NCBI RefSeq assembly: GCF_016907295.1
Contig: NZ_JAFBBR010000001.1
Span: 1,488,001 to 1,552,000 of the forward strand
Direction of reading: 5' to 3'
Length of the DNA stretch: 64,000 bases
Source of the DNA: Microbacterium dextranolyticum
Lineage (GTDB): Bacteria > Actinomycetota > Actinomycetes > Actinomycetales > Microbacteriaceae
A program made the translations under genes and the position numbers. Of the stretch, positions 23,876 to 31,863 are shown piece after piece. The stretch's first letter is position 1. Each line of letters starts with the position of its first letter. The notes below the pieces were generated by a model that saw only the letters and a program-made list of their open reading frames with translations, made no database searches and was not told the origin of the DNA.

Positions 23876-24274
23876 TCAGGTGAGGTCGTGCTGTTTGAGG
23901 AGGTCGGCGATCCCGGCATCGAGTTGCTCGAAGATGCGGGATCGGTTGGCTTGGAGGGCGTCCGTGAGGAACGGGCGCGCCGGGATGCCGCGTGCGGGCC
24001 ATCCGTAGTGGACTACGCCGGCGTAGGGCGCTTTCGCGCCGCCCGCGCGCACGACGGCTTTTGTCTTCCCGCGCCCGGCTCGGATGGTGGATGCGAGGCG
24101 CCCTGACTGCTGCGGGGGCGCTGCGGCGTCGACGACGATCGAGCCGATCGCGTGCATTAGGTCTTTGAGGTCGTCGGCGGAAGCGCCCGCCGCTGCGAGC
24201 TGGCGCTGTGCGGTGCGCAGGCCCTCGACGCGGATGCGGCCGGGGCCGTTTGTGATTTCGAAGGAGTCGCCCAT
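23876..24274 (-). CDS. HK97 gp10-like head-tail / minor tail component
   Basis: Protein of 132 residues with EGLRTAQRQLAAAGASADDLKDLMHAIGSIVVDAA, PPQQSGRLASTIRAGRGKTKAVVRAG and YAGVVHYGWPARGIPARPFLTDAL, the pattern of gp10-family tail-completion or head-tail joining proteins (SGRLAxSI, HYG, RPF). Its ATG overlaps the stop of the gene before it (TAATG). Order here places it after the tail tube genes, which is unusual, since gp10 genes generally come before. Confidence 0.8.
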   Translation of the reverse strand: MGDSFEITNGPGRIRVEGLRTAQRQLAAAGASADDLKDLMHAIGSIVVDAAAPPQQSGRLASTIRAGRGKTKAVVRAGGAKAPYAGVVHYGWPARGIPARPFLTDALQANRSRIFEQLDAGIADLLKQHDLT

Positions 24275-24735
24275 TACGCGCTCCCGAAGGCCGAGAGGCC
24301 GTAGGGCGAGACGCCGAACCCGTTCAGCACGGTTTCCGCTGTGAGTTCTTCAGGCTCGCCAACGACGAGCCACGCAAACTCGAAGATGAACGCGCGATCG
24401 CCCGCCGCGCCGCCGAGAGCGGGCCGCGGGCCGATCTGCAACTCGCCGACGTAGTGCGGCGCGTCGGCTGTGGGGGTCGCGTTGCCGTTGGGGGCGAAGA
24501 CGTAAGGCACGGTGTCGCCGGACCTGTCCCACGCGAAGCGCCAGAGCGCGCCCGTGCGGGTGTTCTGATACGCCTCGCCGCTGAGAGTCCACTGCTGGAC
24601 GGGGAACGGCAGGGCGAGCGAGTCGTCGTCACTGTCCTCGGGCGCGAGGTGCCCCTCCGTCAACTCCGCCCAGCGCTCTACGCCGTCCAGCCAAAGGGCG
24701 GGGCGCATGCGCGGGGCGGAGTAGACGGGCAGCAT
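24274..24735 (-). CDS. Major tail tube-like protein, second copy
   Basis: Protein of 153 residues, clearly related to the product of the gene just upstream (24739-25146): both carry a segment of the type YVFAPNGNAT/FTVAPHGNTT, then PHYVGELQIGPRPALGG/PHYAGTLSVGKRPSIGG, then FEFAWLVVGEP/FEFDVVGEP. This is a tandem duplication that has diverged. One may build the tube and the other cap it or serve as a baseplate-hub-like tube protein. Its C-terminus (GFGVSPYGLSAFG) is an added tail. Confidence 0.75.
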   Translation of the reverse strand: MLPVYSAPRMRPALWLDGVERWAELTEGHLAPEDSDDDSLALPFPVQQWTLSGEAYQNTRTGALWRFAWDRSGDTVPYVFAPNGNATPTADAPHYVGELQIGPRPALGGAAGDRAFIFEFAWLVVGEPEELTAETVLNGFGVSPYGLSAFGSA

Positions 24736-24738
24736 GGA

Positions 24739-25146
24739 TCAGGCGGAGGGGAGTCGCGCCGGCTCGCCGACGACATCGAACTCGAAGTCGAACTCGTACC
24801 CGGAGCTACCGGCGTCGCCGCCGATGCTCGGACGCTTGCCGACGCTGAGCGTTCCGGCGTAGTGCGGCTGGGTGGCGCTGGCGGTCGTGTTGCCGTGCGG
24901 GGCGACAGTGAAGGCGACATCCTTACCCGCGTTGGCCCACACGTACTCCCAGAACGATCCGGAATCGTTGGACTGGATCGCGGTGCCCGAGAGCTTCCAC
25001 GCGGCGGCGCCCGTAGCGATCTCGCCGAAGGTGGGGCCGTCGAGGTCTTCCGGCGCGAGCGTCCACGTCTTCACGTCCTGCCAGACCTGGACGCCGGGCG
25101 AGCCGAGAGTGAACGAGAGCTTCTTTCCGCGAATGCGATTCGACAT
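24739..25146 (-). CDS. Major tail tube protein
   Basis: Protein of 135 residues from the ATG at 25146 (SNRIRGKKLSFTLGSPGVQVWQDVK), preceded by AAGGAAA. Features typical of siphophage tube proteins: small size, beta-rich sequence, FEFDVVGEP near the end, and position between the tail terminator and the chaperone. The paralogous copy follows three bases after its stop. Confidence 0.8.
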   Translation of the reverse strand: MSNRIRGKKLSFTLGSPGVQVWQDVKTWTLAPEDLDGPTFGEIATGAAAWKLSGTAIQSNDSGSFWEYVWANAGKDVAFTVAPHGNTTASATQPHYAGTLSVGKRPSIGGDAGSSGYEFDFEFDVVGEPARLPSA

Positions 25147-25160
25147 GAGGGGGTTTCCTT

Positions 25161-25547
25161 TCAGGAAGTGGGCGCGGGAGGTCGGACGAGTACCCGCGCG
25201 GAGATGATCGTGACGAGGAATGACGAACCGGAGGCGGGCGCCCATGTGATCGGCTGGGCGACGCTTTCGACCGCGATCTCGTCGGACTCGAGGGCGGTGA
25301 CGGCTGTGGCGATCAAGTCGTCTAGGGAGTCGCTCAGGGCGGCGTTGTCGCCCTGCCCTGCGATGATCCAGATATCGAGGCGTAGCGCCCGCTCGCCGAA
25401 CAGCTCACCCGGGCCGAGGTAGGGGTCTCCGGGGAGGACCATGGCCACGGTCCCACGCGGGGCGCTCGGCACGCTGATCGTTCCGGTGATGCCCGCGGCG
25501 GTGAGAAGGTCAGCGACCTCCTGCCGCTCGGCGGTGAGCCAGCTCAT
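25161..25547 (-). CDS. Putative tail terminator / minor tail protein
   Basis: Protein of 128 residues from the ATG at 25547, which overlaps the stop of the connector gene. Sequence: SWLTAERQEVADLLTAAGITGTISVPSAPRG, then ALRLDIWIIAGQGDNAALSDSLDDLIATAVTAL. Length, the central W-I-I-A strand and position between connector and tail tube fit a tail terminator (gpU/gp17-like). Assignment rests mostly on synteny. Confidence 0.6.
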   Translation of the reverse strand: MSWLTAERQEVADLLTAAGITGTISVPSAPRGTVAMVLPGDPYLGPGELFGERALRLDIWIIAGQGDNAALSDSLDDLIATAVTALESDEIAVESVAQPITWAPASGSSFLVTIISARVLVRPPAPTS

Positions 25548-25870
25548 GCGATCCCCCTCGGGAGGAACGGCGCGAGCATGTCGCGAGCAGCGATCATCGG
25601 ATCGCGGGCGACGCGGATACCGCCGCCGTTGCCGTCGGGCGTGGCGAATTGCGTAATCCCATTCGGGGCGCGGCGTCGGTGGTACAGCTCGGCGCCGACC
25701 TCGAGTACAGCACGATCCCGGATCGCCTCGGGGACCGGCACCGACCCGACGTGCTGGGCGATGAGCGCGATCGCCTCCTCCCAGCACGCCGCGACGAACG
25801 ACTCATCCTTCGATGCGAATGCGAGATCCGATGAGACGTAGGCCTTGAGGTCGGCGACGGTCATACCCAT
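25544..25870 (-). CDS. Head-tail connector / adaptor protein
   Basis: Protein of 108 residues, mostly helical: MTVADLKAYVSSDLAFASKDESFVAACWEEAIALIAQHVG and IRDRAVLEVGAELYHRRRAPNG. The EVGAELYHRR motif and place directly after the capsid gene fit the HK97 gp6-like connector family that forms a ring under the portal. Confidence 0.78.
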   Translation of the reverse strand: MGMTVADLKAYVSSDLAFASKDESFVAACWEEAIALIAQHVGSVPVPEAIRDRAVLEVGAELYHRRRAPNGITQFATPDGNGGGIRVARDPMIAARDMLAPFLPRGIA

Positions 25871-25881
25871 GGCGGAGCCGA

Positions 25882-27465
25882 TCAGCTCGCGGCGAGCTTG
25901 ACGGGGACGAGGCCGACGGGCACCTCGGCAGCTACGGCGCCGTAGCGGTAGACGGCGAACGCCTTGGAGAGGTTGACGATGTTCTCGTCAGTGAGCGAGA
26001 CGAGTGCCGAGTCGTAGGCCTTGATCGCGCGCTTGTTCACGATCACGGCCTTGTCGCCCGTCTGGCCCTCGTCGAGTCGAACGTCGATGCCGGCGAAGTC
26101 GCCGCGGAGGCCGGGGAGGTCGAGCGTTCCGCTCGCGTTCTTGTCGTGCACCTGGAAGACGCGCTCGCCCGTGACGGTCAGCGCTCGCAGCGCCTTGAAC
26201 ACAGATGCGGAGACGAGGATGCGATCGATGGTGAGGTTCTCGCCCTCGAGCTTGATCGCGGCATCGATGAGCGCGTTCTCCCAGTTGCCCGCGGTGGAGG
26301 CCGCCAGGGTTGCGCCGAGCACGACAACTCCGCCATTGGAGGCGACGCCCTCGCGGGCCGTGATGAGCGAGTTGTATGCGGCGCGCATGACGGCCTTCTT
26401 GCGAGCGCCGGCTGCGGTGGCGAGCGCCTCGAGCGAGGTGTTCAGCACATTGACCGTGGAACGCTCGATGCTCTGGCGGGTGAGCTGCGTTCCGCCCGCG
26501 TAGGTCTTGACCGGGGTGGTGCGGGTCGTCAGCGAGACCTTACCGAACGTGATGTCGTCGCCTTCGGCGGCCTGCTCGTTCACGGTGATCGTGTTGGGGC
26601 CGACCTCGACAAACTCGAGCGTGTTGCCCGTCTCGCCGAGGGTGCCGGTCGCGAACGTCTCCGCCAGTGCGCCCGAGGAGGCGTCGAAGATGCGCACGAG
26701 GTCGATAAGGCCCTGCGGCTTGACGACGGTATCGGCGGAAGTGCCGCCCGTGTAGGCACGCTCAGCGAGAGCGGCCTCGTAGGTGCGGACTGTCGCCTCG
26801 TCGCCCGAGGCGATGGCCTTGAGGATCTCGCCTGCGGTGCGGTTATCGACAGCGGGCGTCTCGTCGCGGTCGGCGGTGCGGAGGCCCTCGACAGTGCGGC
26901 CGAGATCCTCGATGGCGCCGCGAAGTTCGGTTACTTCGGCGGCGGTGATGGTGTCAGTCATGGGGGACTGCCTCTCTGCGGCGCGGGCCGCGGGGTTGGG
27001 TGCCGCCGCGTGGCGGACATCAGTGACGACGGCATCGCGGGAGTACGCGCCGAACGGAACAAGGGAGGTTTCGCGGACTTCGATGCGAGTGCGCGTGATG
27101 TCGCCGGTCTCGTCGTCCTCGCGGTGCTCAAGCGGGAGAAACCCGATCGACAGTTCGTCCACGACGCCATCGCGGAGGAGCGTGTACGCCTCGTCACCGC
27201 GTGGCGTCTCGGAGATTCGGGCCGTGATCTCCCAGCCCTTATCGGTGTCGCGATGTGCAGTGAGGAGGCCGATCGGCTCGGAGTGGCGCCAGTAGAGGAG
27301 CACTTTGCCCGAGGTGGGGAGGTTCACGGCGCCGCGCTCGATCGTCTCGCTATAGATGCCCGCGATGTCGGCGGGGGTGTCGTACGGCACGGCGATGCCG
27401 GTGAAGGTGCGCGCCTCGGTTTCGTCGGCGCGCACTTGGAAGGATCGATACTCGAGTTCGGTCAT
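25882..27465 (-). CDS. Prohead protease fused to HK97-fold major capsid protein
   Basis: One uninterrupted frame of 527 residues. Residues 1-165 are a U35/HK97-type prohead protease: ARTFTGIAVPYDTPADI, YWRHSEPIG (catalytic His) and VVDELSIGFLP (catalytic Ser). Residues around 168-235 form a linker/scaffold segment, and 240-527 are the capsid fold (VVKPQGLIDLVRIFDASSG, TQLTRQSIERSTVNVLNTSLEALA, AVYRYGAVAAEVPVGLVPVKL). An internal ATG at residue 168 follows AGAGAGG and might yield capsid protein alone. The start overlaps the portal stop (ATGA). Such fusions are known in other siphophages. Confidence 0.9.
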   Translation of the reverse strand: MTELEYRSFQVRADETEARTFTGIAVPYDTPADIAGIYSETIERGAVNLPTSGKVLLYWRHSEPIGLLTAHRDTDKGWEITARISETPRGDEAYTLLRDGVVDELSIGFLPLEHREDDETGDITRTRIEVRETSLVPFGAYSRDAVVTDVRHAAAPNPAARAAERQSPMTDTITAAEVTELRGAIEDLGRTVEGLRTADRDETPAVDNRTAGEILKAIASGDEATVRTYEAALAERAYTGGTSADTVVKPQGLIDLVRIFDASSGALAETFATGTLGETGNTLEFVEVGPNTITVNEQAAEGDDITFGKVSLTTRTTPVKTYAGGTQLTRQSIERSTVNVLNTSLEALATAAGARKKAVMRAAYNSLITAREGVASNGGVVVLGATLAASTAGNWENALIDAAIKLEGENLTIDRILVSASVFKALRALTVTGERVFQVHDKNASGTLDLPGLRGDFAGIDVRLDEGQTGDKAVIVNKRAIKAYDSALVSLTDENIVNLSKAFAVYRYGAVAAEVPVGLVPVKLAAS

Positions 27466-28652
27466 GCGGCGGCCTTCTCATTGGTCGGCGCCGCTGCCGG
27501 CGCGGGGTGCGGAGAGAGTGGGGGGCGATCGTCGATGCCGGCGACCTCGGGGAGGTTCTCGATCTTGCGGACCTCAGAGGGGAGCAGCCAGCCGGCGGCG
27601 ATGCCGGCCGCGTGGGCGGCGTAGCGGCTCTGCGTGTCGAGTCGAAGGAGCGATTCGGGGTTGAAGCGTGCGCGCTGGCCCCGCGGGAGGACGGCGGTGA
27701 ATGCGTCCTCGATCTCACGGAGATCATCGGCAAGCCCGAACTTCACCCACGAGGCGAGTTCCTGGCCGATGTTCGCGTACGTCATCGAATTGCCGTCGAG
27801 GGCCGCCATCATGAGCGTGAGCGGCACGCCGAACAGGCGGGCGACGCTTGTCGTGCTCCACTGCTGCGCTTCGATCCACTGCGCGTCGGCGGGTGACAGG
27901 TTGAATGGCTTCAGCTCGAGGCCGCCATCCACGACGATCGCGCCGTTGGTGTGGTCTGCCGTGGCGGCGTGCAGTGCCTTTCGCGACTCGACGGCGCTTC
28001 CGGGGCCGAGCTGGGGGAGGCGTTGGTCGGTCGACCAGTAGCCGCCCGTAGGGAGGCCGCTGTCGCGGAACCACGCCGCGGCGTAGTCACGCACGTCGAG
28101 CGCGCCGCGCAACTCCGCTCGGGCCGCATCGATCGGCCCGAGGCCATAGGGCGTTCCCGGCACGCGGAGTTTGCTCAAGTGCTGGATCTCGGCGAGGGCG
28201 AGGTCGTAGCCGCGATACGCGTAGCCGGTGACGCGCCCGCCGCTCGTCGTGCGGATCGTAACCTCGTGCGGGTCGAGCACCTCGAGCGAGTTGACCGATC
28301 CGGCCGAGTCACGGCGAATGCGCCAGTATGCGTTCCCGGCAAGGTTGAGGCTCACGGCCGTGCGCTCGATGAATGGGCCGAGAGCGAGGCCGGTCAGGGG
28401 GTCCGGCGTGCGGATGATGGCGGGGGTTGCGATGATCTCGCCGCCGCGTTCCACGTCGACAGACATCTGTCGAAGCGCCATCGCCCGGATAGACACCGCC
28501 CGGTAAACGGCGATGAGGGTGAGCGCCTCATTCGAGGTGACGGCGATGGTGCTACTACGGCTGGGGATCGTCAGGCCGTCGCCGGACGCCTCACGGCGCT
28601 CGGGGGCGCTGCCGAACAGATATTCGGCAATCCGATCCAATGTCTTACCCAT
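27462..28652 (-). CDS. Phage portal protein (HK97 family)
   Basis: Protein of 396 residues: EALTLIAVYRAVSIRAMALRQMSVDV, LNLAGNAYWRI, LEVLDPHEVTI, and SVARLFGVPLTLMMAALDGNSMTYANIGQELASWVKFGLADDLREIEDAF, the classical portal signature, with RFNPESLLRLDTQSRYAA after it. It forms the dodecameric DNA gate of the head. The short gap to the terminase stop (28653-28696) is unusually AT-rich. Confidence 0.94.
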   Translation of the reverse strand: MGKTLDRIAEYLFGSAPERREASGDGLTIPSRSSTIAVTSNEALTLIAVYRAVSIRAMALRQMSVDVERGGEIIATPAIIRTPDPLTGLALGPFIERTAVSLNLAGNAYWRIRRDSAGSVNSLEVLDPHEVTIRTTSGGRVTGYAYRGYDLALAEIQHLSKLRVPGTPYGLGPIDAARAELRGALDVRDYAAAWFRDSGLPTGGYWSTDQRLPQLGPGSAVESRKALHAATADHTNGAIVVDGGLELKPFNLSPADAQWIEAQQWSTTSVARLFGVPLTLMMAALDGNSMTYANIGQELASWVKFGLADDLREIEDAFTAVLPRGQRARFNPESLLRLDTQSRYAAHAAGIAAGWLLPSEVRKIENLPEVAGIDDRPPLSPHPAPAAAPTNEKAAA

Positions 28653-28696
28653 TGGTTAGATTTTATGATCGATTCCGGGGTATAAAACGAGGTTCT

Positions 28697-30160
28697 TTAC
28701 CCCACCTGAATTCCGATCGCATCCGGGGTCTGATCGAGCACGAGAGCACCGAGCGCGATTGCGTTTAGCGCGTCTACGTGCGTCGCGGAGTCCGCGCGCG
28801 AGATCCGGAATCCGTCGCCAGCAGTCTTCCGTACAGCTCGCGGCACCTGTGCGCTAAGGAGAGGCTCGCCGCTGTGGCGGAATCGCCCTGCCCGGATCAG
28901 GCCGTGCAGCAGGGCGGCGGCGTTAGTGGCGTCGGCGAGCGTGCCGATGTGCACGGGGTACCCGTACTCGCCGATAGTGCGGCCGAGCTTCCGGAGAGTG
29001 TAGCTGTCCATCGCGAACGCGACGGGGGAGAGGCGGGCGAGGTCGAGTGCGATAGTGCGGAGTTGCTCGAACGTCGGTCGGACGAGGCTCGCGACGAGGC
29101 GCTCGTGAATGCGCCCCCCCTCGTCGCGGGCGATCAGCGCGAACGTCGCATAGGTCCACCCTGGGGTCGCGTCGATGGCAACGACTGGCGGAGATGAGGG
29201 AAACGCCTCGCCATCGCTGCGGCGTGCGGCGTGCCAGTCTTCGGCGTCGATAAACGGCGCGGTGACCGACGAGAGGAACTGATTCAGGTGGTACCGGATC
29301 ACGTCAGGCTTCGATTTGCTACGGACGATGCTCACGAGTGCGGCGAGGTCAGTGCGCCCACTCGCGACGGCGGGGTTAGCCATCGCGAGCCAGCGCTTCA
29401 GGGTTGCGTCATCGTCCGGGATGCGCGCCTCGGGCGCTTCCCATACCCAGAACCCGACTCGGTTTACGCCGCCGTCCGCGATCGCTTCGGCGCCGAGCTT
29501 GTAGAGGTCGATGAGCAGTTCGGACGATGCGTCCCCCGCGGTCGTGATGCCGACGACGAGGCAGTCGGGGCGCGCGCCCGTTCCCGACACGAGGTCGCCC
29601 CAAAGCGCGCGGCGGAGGATATGCAGTTCGTCGACGAGTCCGAGGTCGATCGGTAGACCCTGGAGGGCTGCGGACTTTGCGGCCTTGATCTCGTATCGTC
29701 CGCCCGACTTTGTGCGGATGCCGCGGGTATCGGTCAACCGATGGAACAGCTCAGATAGCTCGGGGTTGGCCGCTACGGCGTCCATTGTGCGGCGGTACAC
29801 CAGGCCCGCCTGCTCGGCGCTGGAGGCTATGCCGATGACGAGCGCGCGGCGTGAGCGGAGCAGGCGCCACAGTCCGAGGGCTGCCGCGATCTCCGTCTTG
29901 CCATTCTGTCGGCCGAGAGAGACGACGGCCTGCTGCCAGCGCAGTTGCCCGGCGCGCTCGTGGCCTTCGGGGAAGACTTCGAGGATCGCGCGGATCAGGT
30001 GGATTTGCCACGGCTCGAGCGCGTAGCCGAACGCGCATGCCCAGATGATCGCGAACGCCCTCGCGTACGGGTCGAACGCACTCTTGAAGTCGGGCGCGAG
30101 CGGCGGCGTGTGGCGCGTTGGCGGCCACGGGGCGATGTCGGCGAACGGCTGCGCCGTCAC
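28697..30160 (-). CDS. Terminase large subunit
   Basis: Protein of 487 residues from the GTG at 30160 overlapping the preceding stop (GTGA); in-frame sequence upstream is a shadow of the HTH gene. ATPase motifs: VVSLGRQNGKTEIAAALGLWRLL (Walker A-like, about residues 80-102) and IDLGLVDELHIL (Walker B). The nuclease part has VVAIDATPGWTYATFALIARDEGG and AFAMDSYTLRKLG. It packages phage DNA into proheads using ATP. An HNH gene lies upstream, as in cos-type HK97-like phages. Confidence 0.94.
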   Translation of the reverse strand: MTAQPFADIAPWPPTRHTPPLAPDFKSAFDPYARAFAIIWACAFGYALEPWQIHLIRAILEVFPEGHERAGQLRWQQAVVSLGRQNGKTEIAAALGLWRLLRSRRALVIGIASSAEQAGLVYRRTMDAVAANPELSELFHRLTDTRGIRTKSGGRYEIKAAKSAALQGLPIDLGLVDELHILRRALWGDLVSGTGARPDCLVVGITTAGDASSELLIDLYKLGAEAIADGGVNRVGFWVWEAPEARIPDDDATLKRWLAMANPAVASGRTDLAALVSIVRSKSKPDVIRYHLNQFLSSVTAPFIDAEDWHAARRSDGEAFPSSPPVVAIDATPGWTYATFALIARDEGGRIHERLVASLVRPTFEQLRTIALDLARLSPVAFAMDSYTLRKLGRTIGEYGYPVHIGTLADATNAAALLHGLIRAGRFRHSGEPLLSAQVPRAVRKTAGDGFRISRADSATHVDALNAIALGALVLDQTPDAIGIQVG

Positions 30161-30516
30161 TGTGCGACCTTCCGAGAGCGCTTGAGGCCCAGCTTCCGCG
30201 CCCACACGTAGGGGCGCGATGCTTCTACGCCGAATGCCGCGCCGATGTCGGCGGCTCGCGCGCCCGCCATCCACATCGCGCGGAACTCATCCTCGCGACC
30301 GTCCAGCGCGCTCGGCAGGCCGGGGCGCTTGGCAGTCTTACCTCGTCGGCGAGGCTCGGCCGGTGCGGACATCCATTCACCGGTCGGCAGCTCTCTCGAC
30401 ATGCGCGTACGCGGCCACGAGCCGCCAGGCGGGGGCGTAAAGATGCGATCGACCTCCGCGTCGGTGAATCCGACGCCTCGGAGCAGCGCGCGCGTCATCG
30501 CGCTTGGTTCAGACAT
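30157..30516 (-). CDS. HTH protein, possible small terminase subunit
   Basis: Protein of 119 residues from the ATG at 30516, which overlaps the end of the upstream HTH gene by eight bases. The C-terminal 40 residues (FRAMWMAGARAADIGAAFGV...VWARKLGLKR) are a helix-turn-helix very like the last HTH of the 161-residue protein upstream (IAAMWNAGARCADIATAVGL...CAAKRLGL). Position directly before terL suggests the DNA-recognition subunit of terminase; a transcription regulator is the alternative. Confidence 0.6.
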   Translation of the reverse strand: MSEPSAMTRALLRGVGFTDAEVDRIFTPPPGGSWPRTRMSRELPTGEWMSAPAEPRRRGKTAKRPGLPSALDGREDEFRAMWMAGARAADIGAAFGVEASRPYVWARKLGLKRSRKVAQ

Positions 30517-30994
30517 CGCGGGTCTCGCGGGGTCGGCGTCCCGCTCGGCGCTGGGGGAGGCCGAGGCGCTTAGCCGCGCATCGAACTCCGCTGTACGTGA
30601 GGCCGACGGCGGTGGCGATGTCGGCGCAACGCGCGCCAGCGTTCCACATGGCCGCGATCTGGGCGTCTCGCGCCTGGATGCCGTGGGGGCGGGCGAGGTG
30701 CGGGGCGTACTTATTGACGACGAACGAGACGTACGCGTGCGTGCAAGCAACCTCGGCGGCAATCTCGACGAAGGTCAGGGTCGAGGGTGCGAGTTCGATG
30801 ATGCGCGCGCGGCGAGCGCGAGCGTCGAGATGCAATCCGAACGGTGGCCGCTGCCTCCCATTGGCGCAAGCCACGTTCGATACGGTCCTCGTGCTGCGCC
30901 CCACCTCTGCGGCGATCTCGGCATGAGACCTGTCGGCGTCGAGTAGCTCAAGGATGCGTTCGCGCTCGACCTCGGTCACGCGCCCGCGCGGCAT
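30509..30994 (-). CDS. Three-HTH-repeat DNA-binding protein
   Basis: Protein of 161 residues with three helix-turn-helix units in a row: RERILELLDADRSHAEIAAEVGRSTRTVSNV, then ARIIELAPSTLTFVEIAAEVACTHAYVSFVVNKY, then QIAAMWNAGARCADIATAVGLTYSGVRCAAKRLGL, each like resolvase/GcrA-type HTH. Start overlaps the stop of the gene before (TGATG). A role in DNA packaging-site recognition or late gene control is possible. Confidence 0.6.
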   Translation of the reverse strand: MPRGRVTEVERERILELLDADRSHAEIAAEVGRSTRTVSNVACANGRQRPPFGLHLDARARRARIIELAPSTLTFVEIAAEVACTHAYVSFVVNKYAPHLARPHGIQARDAQIAAMWNAGARCADIATAVGLTYSGVRCAAKRLGLPQRRAGRRPRETRDV

Positions 30995-31227
30995 CAGCGA
31001 GCACTTCCGGCCGGCGCCATCGGGATCTCGTAGCCGAGTCGCTCGAGGCCGAGTCGCGCGGCCTCGAACCTCATGAGGTGAGGATCAACCTGCGCGGCGA
31101 CGCGCGCCGCCACCTCTTGGGGTGCGCGCATCGATTCGGTGAGCCATCGCACGCCCGCGACGCGCCCGATTGCCTGCCCCGCCTCGAAGGCGAGCGCTAC
31201 AGCCTCGTTCGTGGTCGTGTCGGTCAT
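30994..31227 (-). CDS. Hypothetical phage protein, 77 residues
   Basis: Small, mainly helical protein: TDTTTNEAVALAFEAGQAIGRVAGVRWLTESMRAPQEVAARVAAQVDPHLMRFEAARLGLERLG. No family recognised. Overlaps neighbours at both ends (ATGA upstream, TGATG downstream), so it is surely part of the same operon. Confidence 0.6.
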   Translation of the reverse strand: MTDTTTNEAVALAFEAGQAIGRVAGVRWLTESMRAPQEVAARVAAQVDPHLMRFEAARLGLERLGYEIPMAPAGSAR

Positions 31228-31478
31228 GCCATCGCCTCCTCAAGCGCTGCGCCGAGCGGCGACTTCGACGGGGCTGCCTGCGGTGCTCGTGCGATCAGTG
31301 CGCGGTAGGCGACGCCGTACGCGTTGTGCAGTGCGGCGGTCGGCTCGGCGTCGATCAGCGCCGCGAGCGAGCGAAGCATCGCGAGTGCGGGGGCGTCAGC
31401 GGGGGAGAGCCAGGCTTTCCCGCCACGAATCATGGCCTCCGTCGCCGCTGTGAGTGTCTTTCTGGACGAAATCGTCAA
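31224..31478 (-). CDS. Hypothetical phage protein, 84 residues (possible terminase small subunit)
   Basis: Starts at a TTG with an AAGGAGAGG ribosome site upstream. Sequence TLTAATEAMIRGGKAWLSPADAPALAMLRSLAALIDAEPTAALHNAYGVAYRALIARAP resembles small helical proteins that act as terminase small subunits in actinophages, but similarity is judged by eye only. Four-base overlap with the 77-residue gene. Confidence 0.55.
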   Translation of the reverse strand: MTISSRKTLTAATEAMIRGGKAWLSPADAPALAMLRSLAALIDAEPTAALHNAYGVAYRALIARAPQAAPSKSPLGAALEEAMA

Positions 31479-31566
31479 CCTTCGACCTCTCCTTGAATGT
31501 TTGCGAGTCGTTTGTGCAAAGAAGAGGTGGGGGCGGGGCTGGCGTGCATCCGCTCAGAAAAACGAG

Positions 31567-31863
31567 TCAGCACGGCAGACCGTTCGGGAAGATCTCGCGG
31601 TCCCACCACGTCACGCGAACGAGGGGGCGGTCACCTTTCGCCGAGTTGCACGAGCGGCACATCGATGCGAGTTCGCTGTCGTCGTAGACCTTGCCCGCGT
31701 TATGGATGACCGCCTCGATGTGATCGACGGTTGCGTCGTGCCGCGGATCGGGATGATCGAACGCGAGCCACGATCCGCACGAGGTGCACACCCAGCCATC
31801 GCGATCCAGCACGCGCCGGCGCTGAGCGTTCCACGCGGCACCGCTGGCACTCGCGACGCTCAT
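31567..31863 (-). CDS. HNH endonuclease
   Basis: Protein of 98 residues from the ATG at 31863 (SVASASGAAWNAQRRRVLDRDGWVC); an in-frame start at 31974 gives a Pro-rich extension that seems unlikely. Zinc-binding CTSC and CRSC pairs surround the HNH core DATVDHIEAV and LASMCRSCNSAKGDRP. Phage HNH proteins beside terminase genes support packaging-site cleavage in cos phages, which suits this location. Confidence 0.85.
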   Translation of the reverse strand: MSVASASGAAWNAQRRRVLDRDGWVCTSCGSWLAFDHPDPRHDATVDHIEAVIHNAGKVYDDSELASMCRSCNSAKGDRPLVRVTWWDREIFPNGLPC

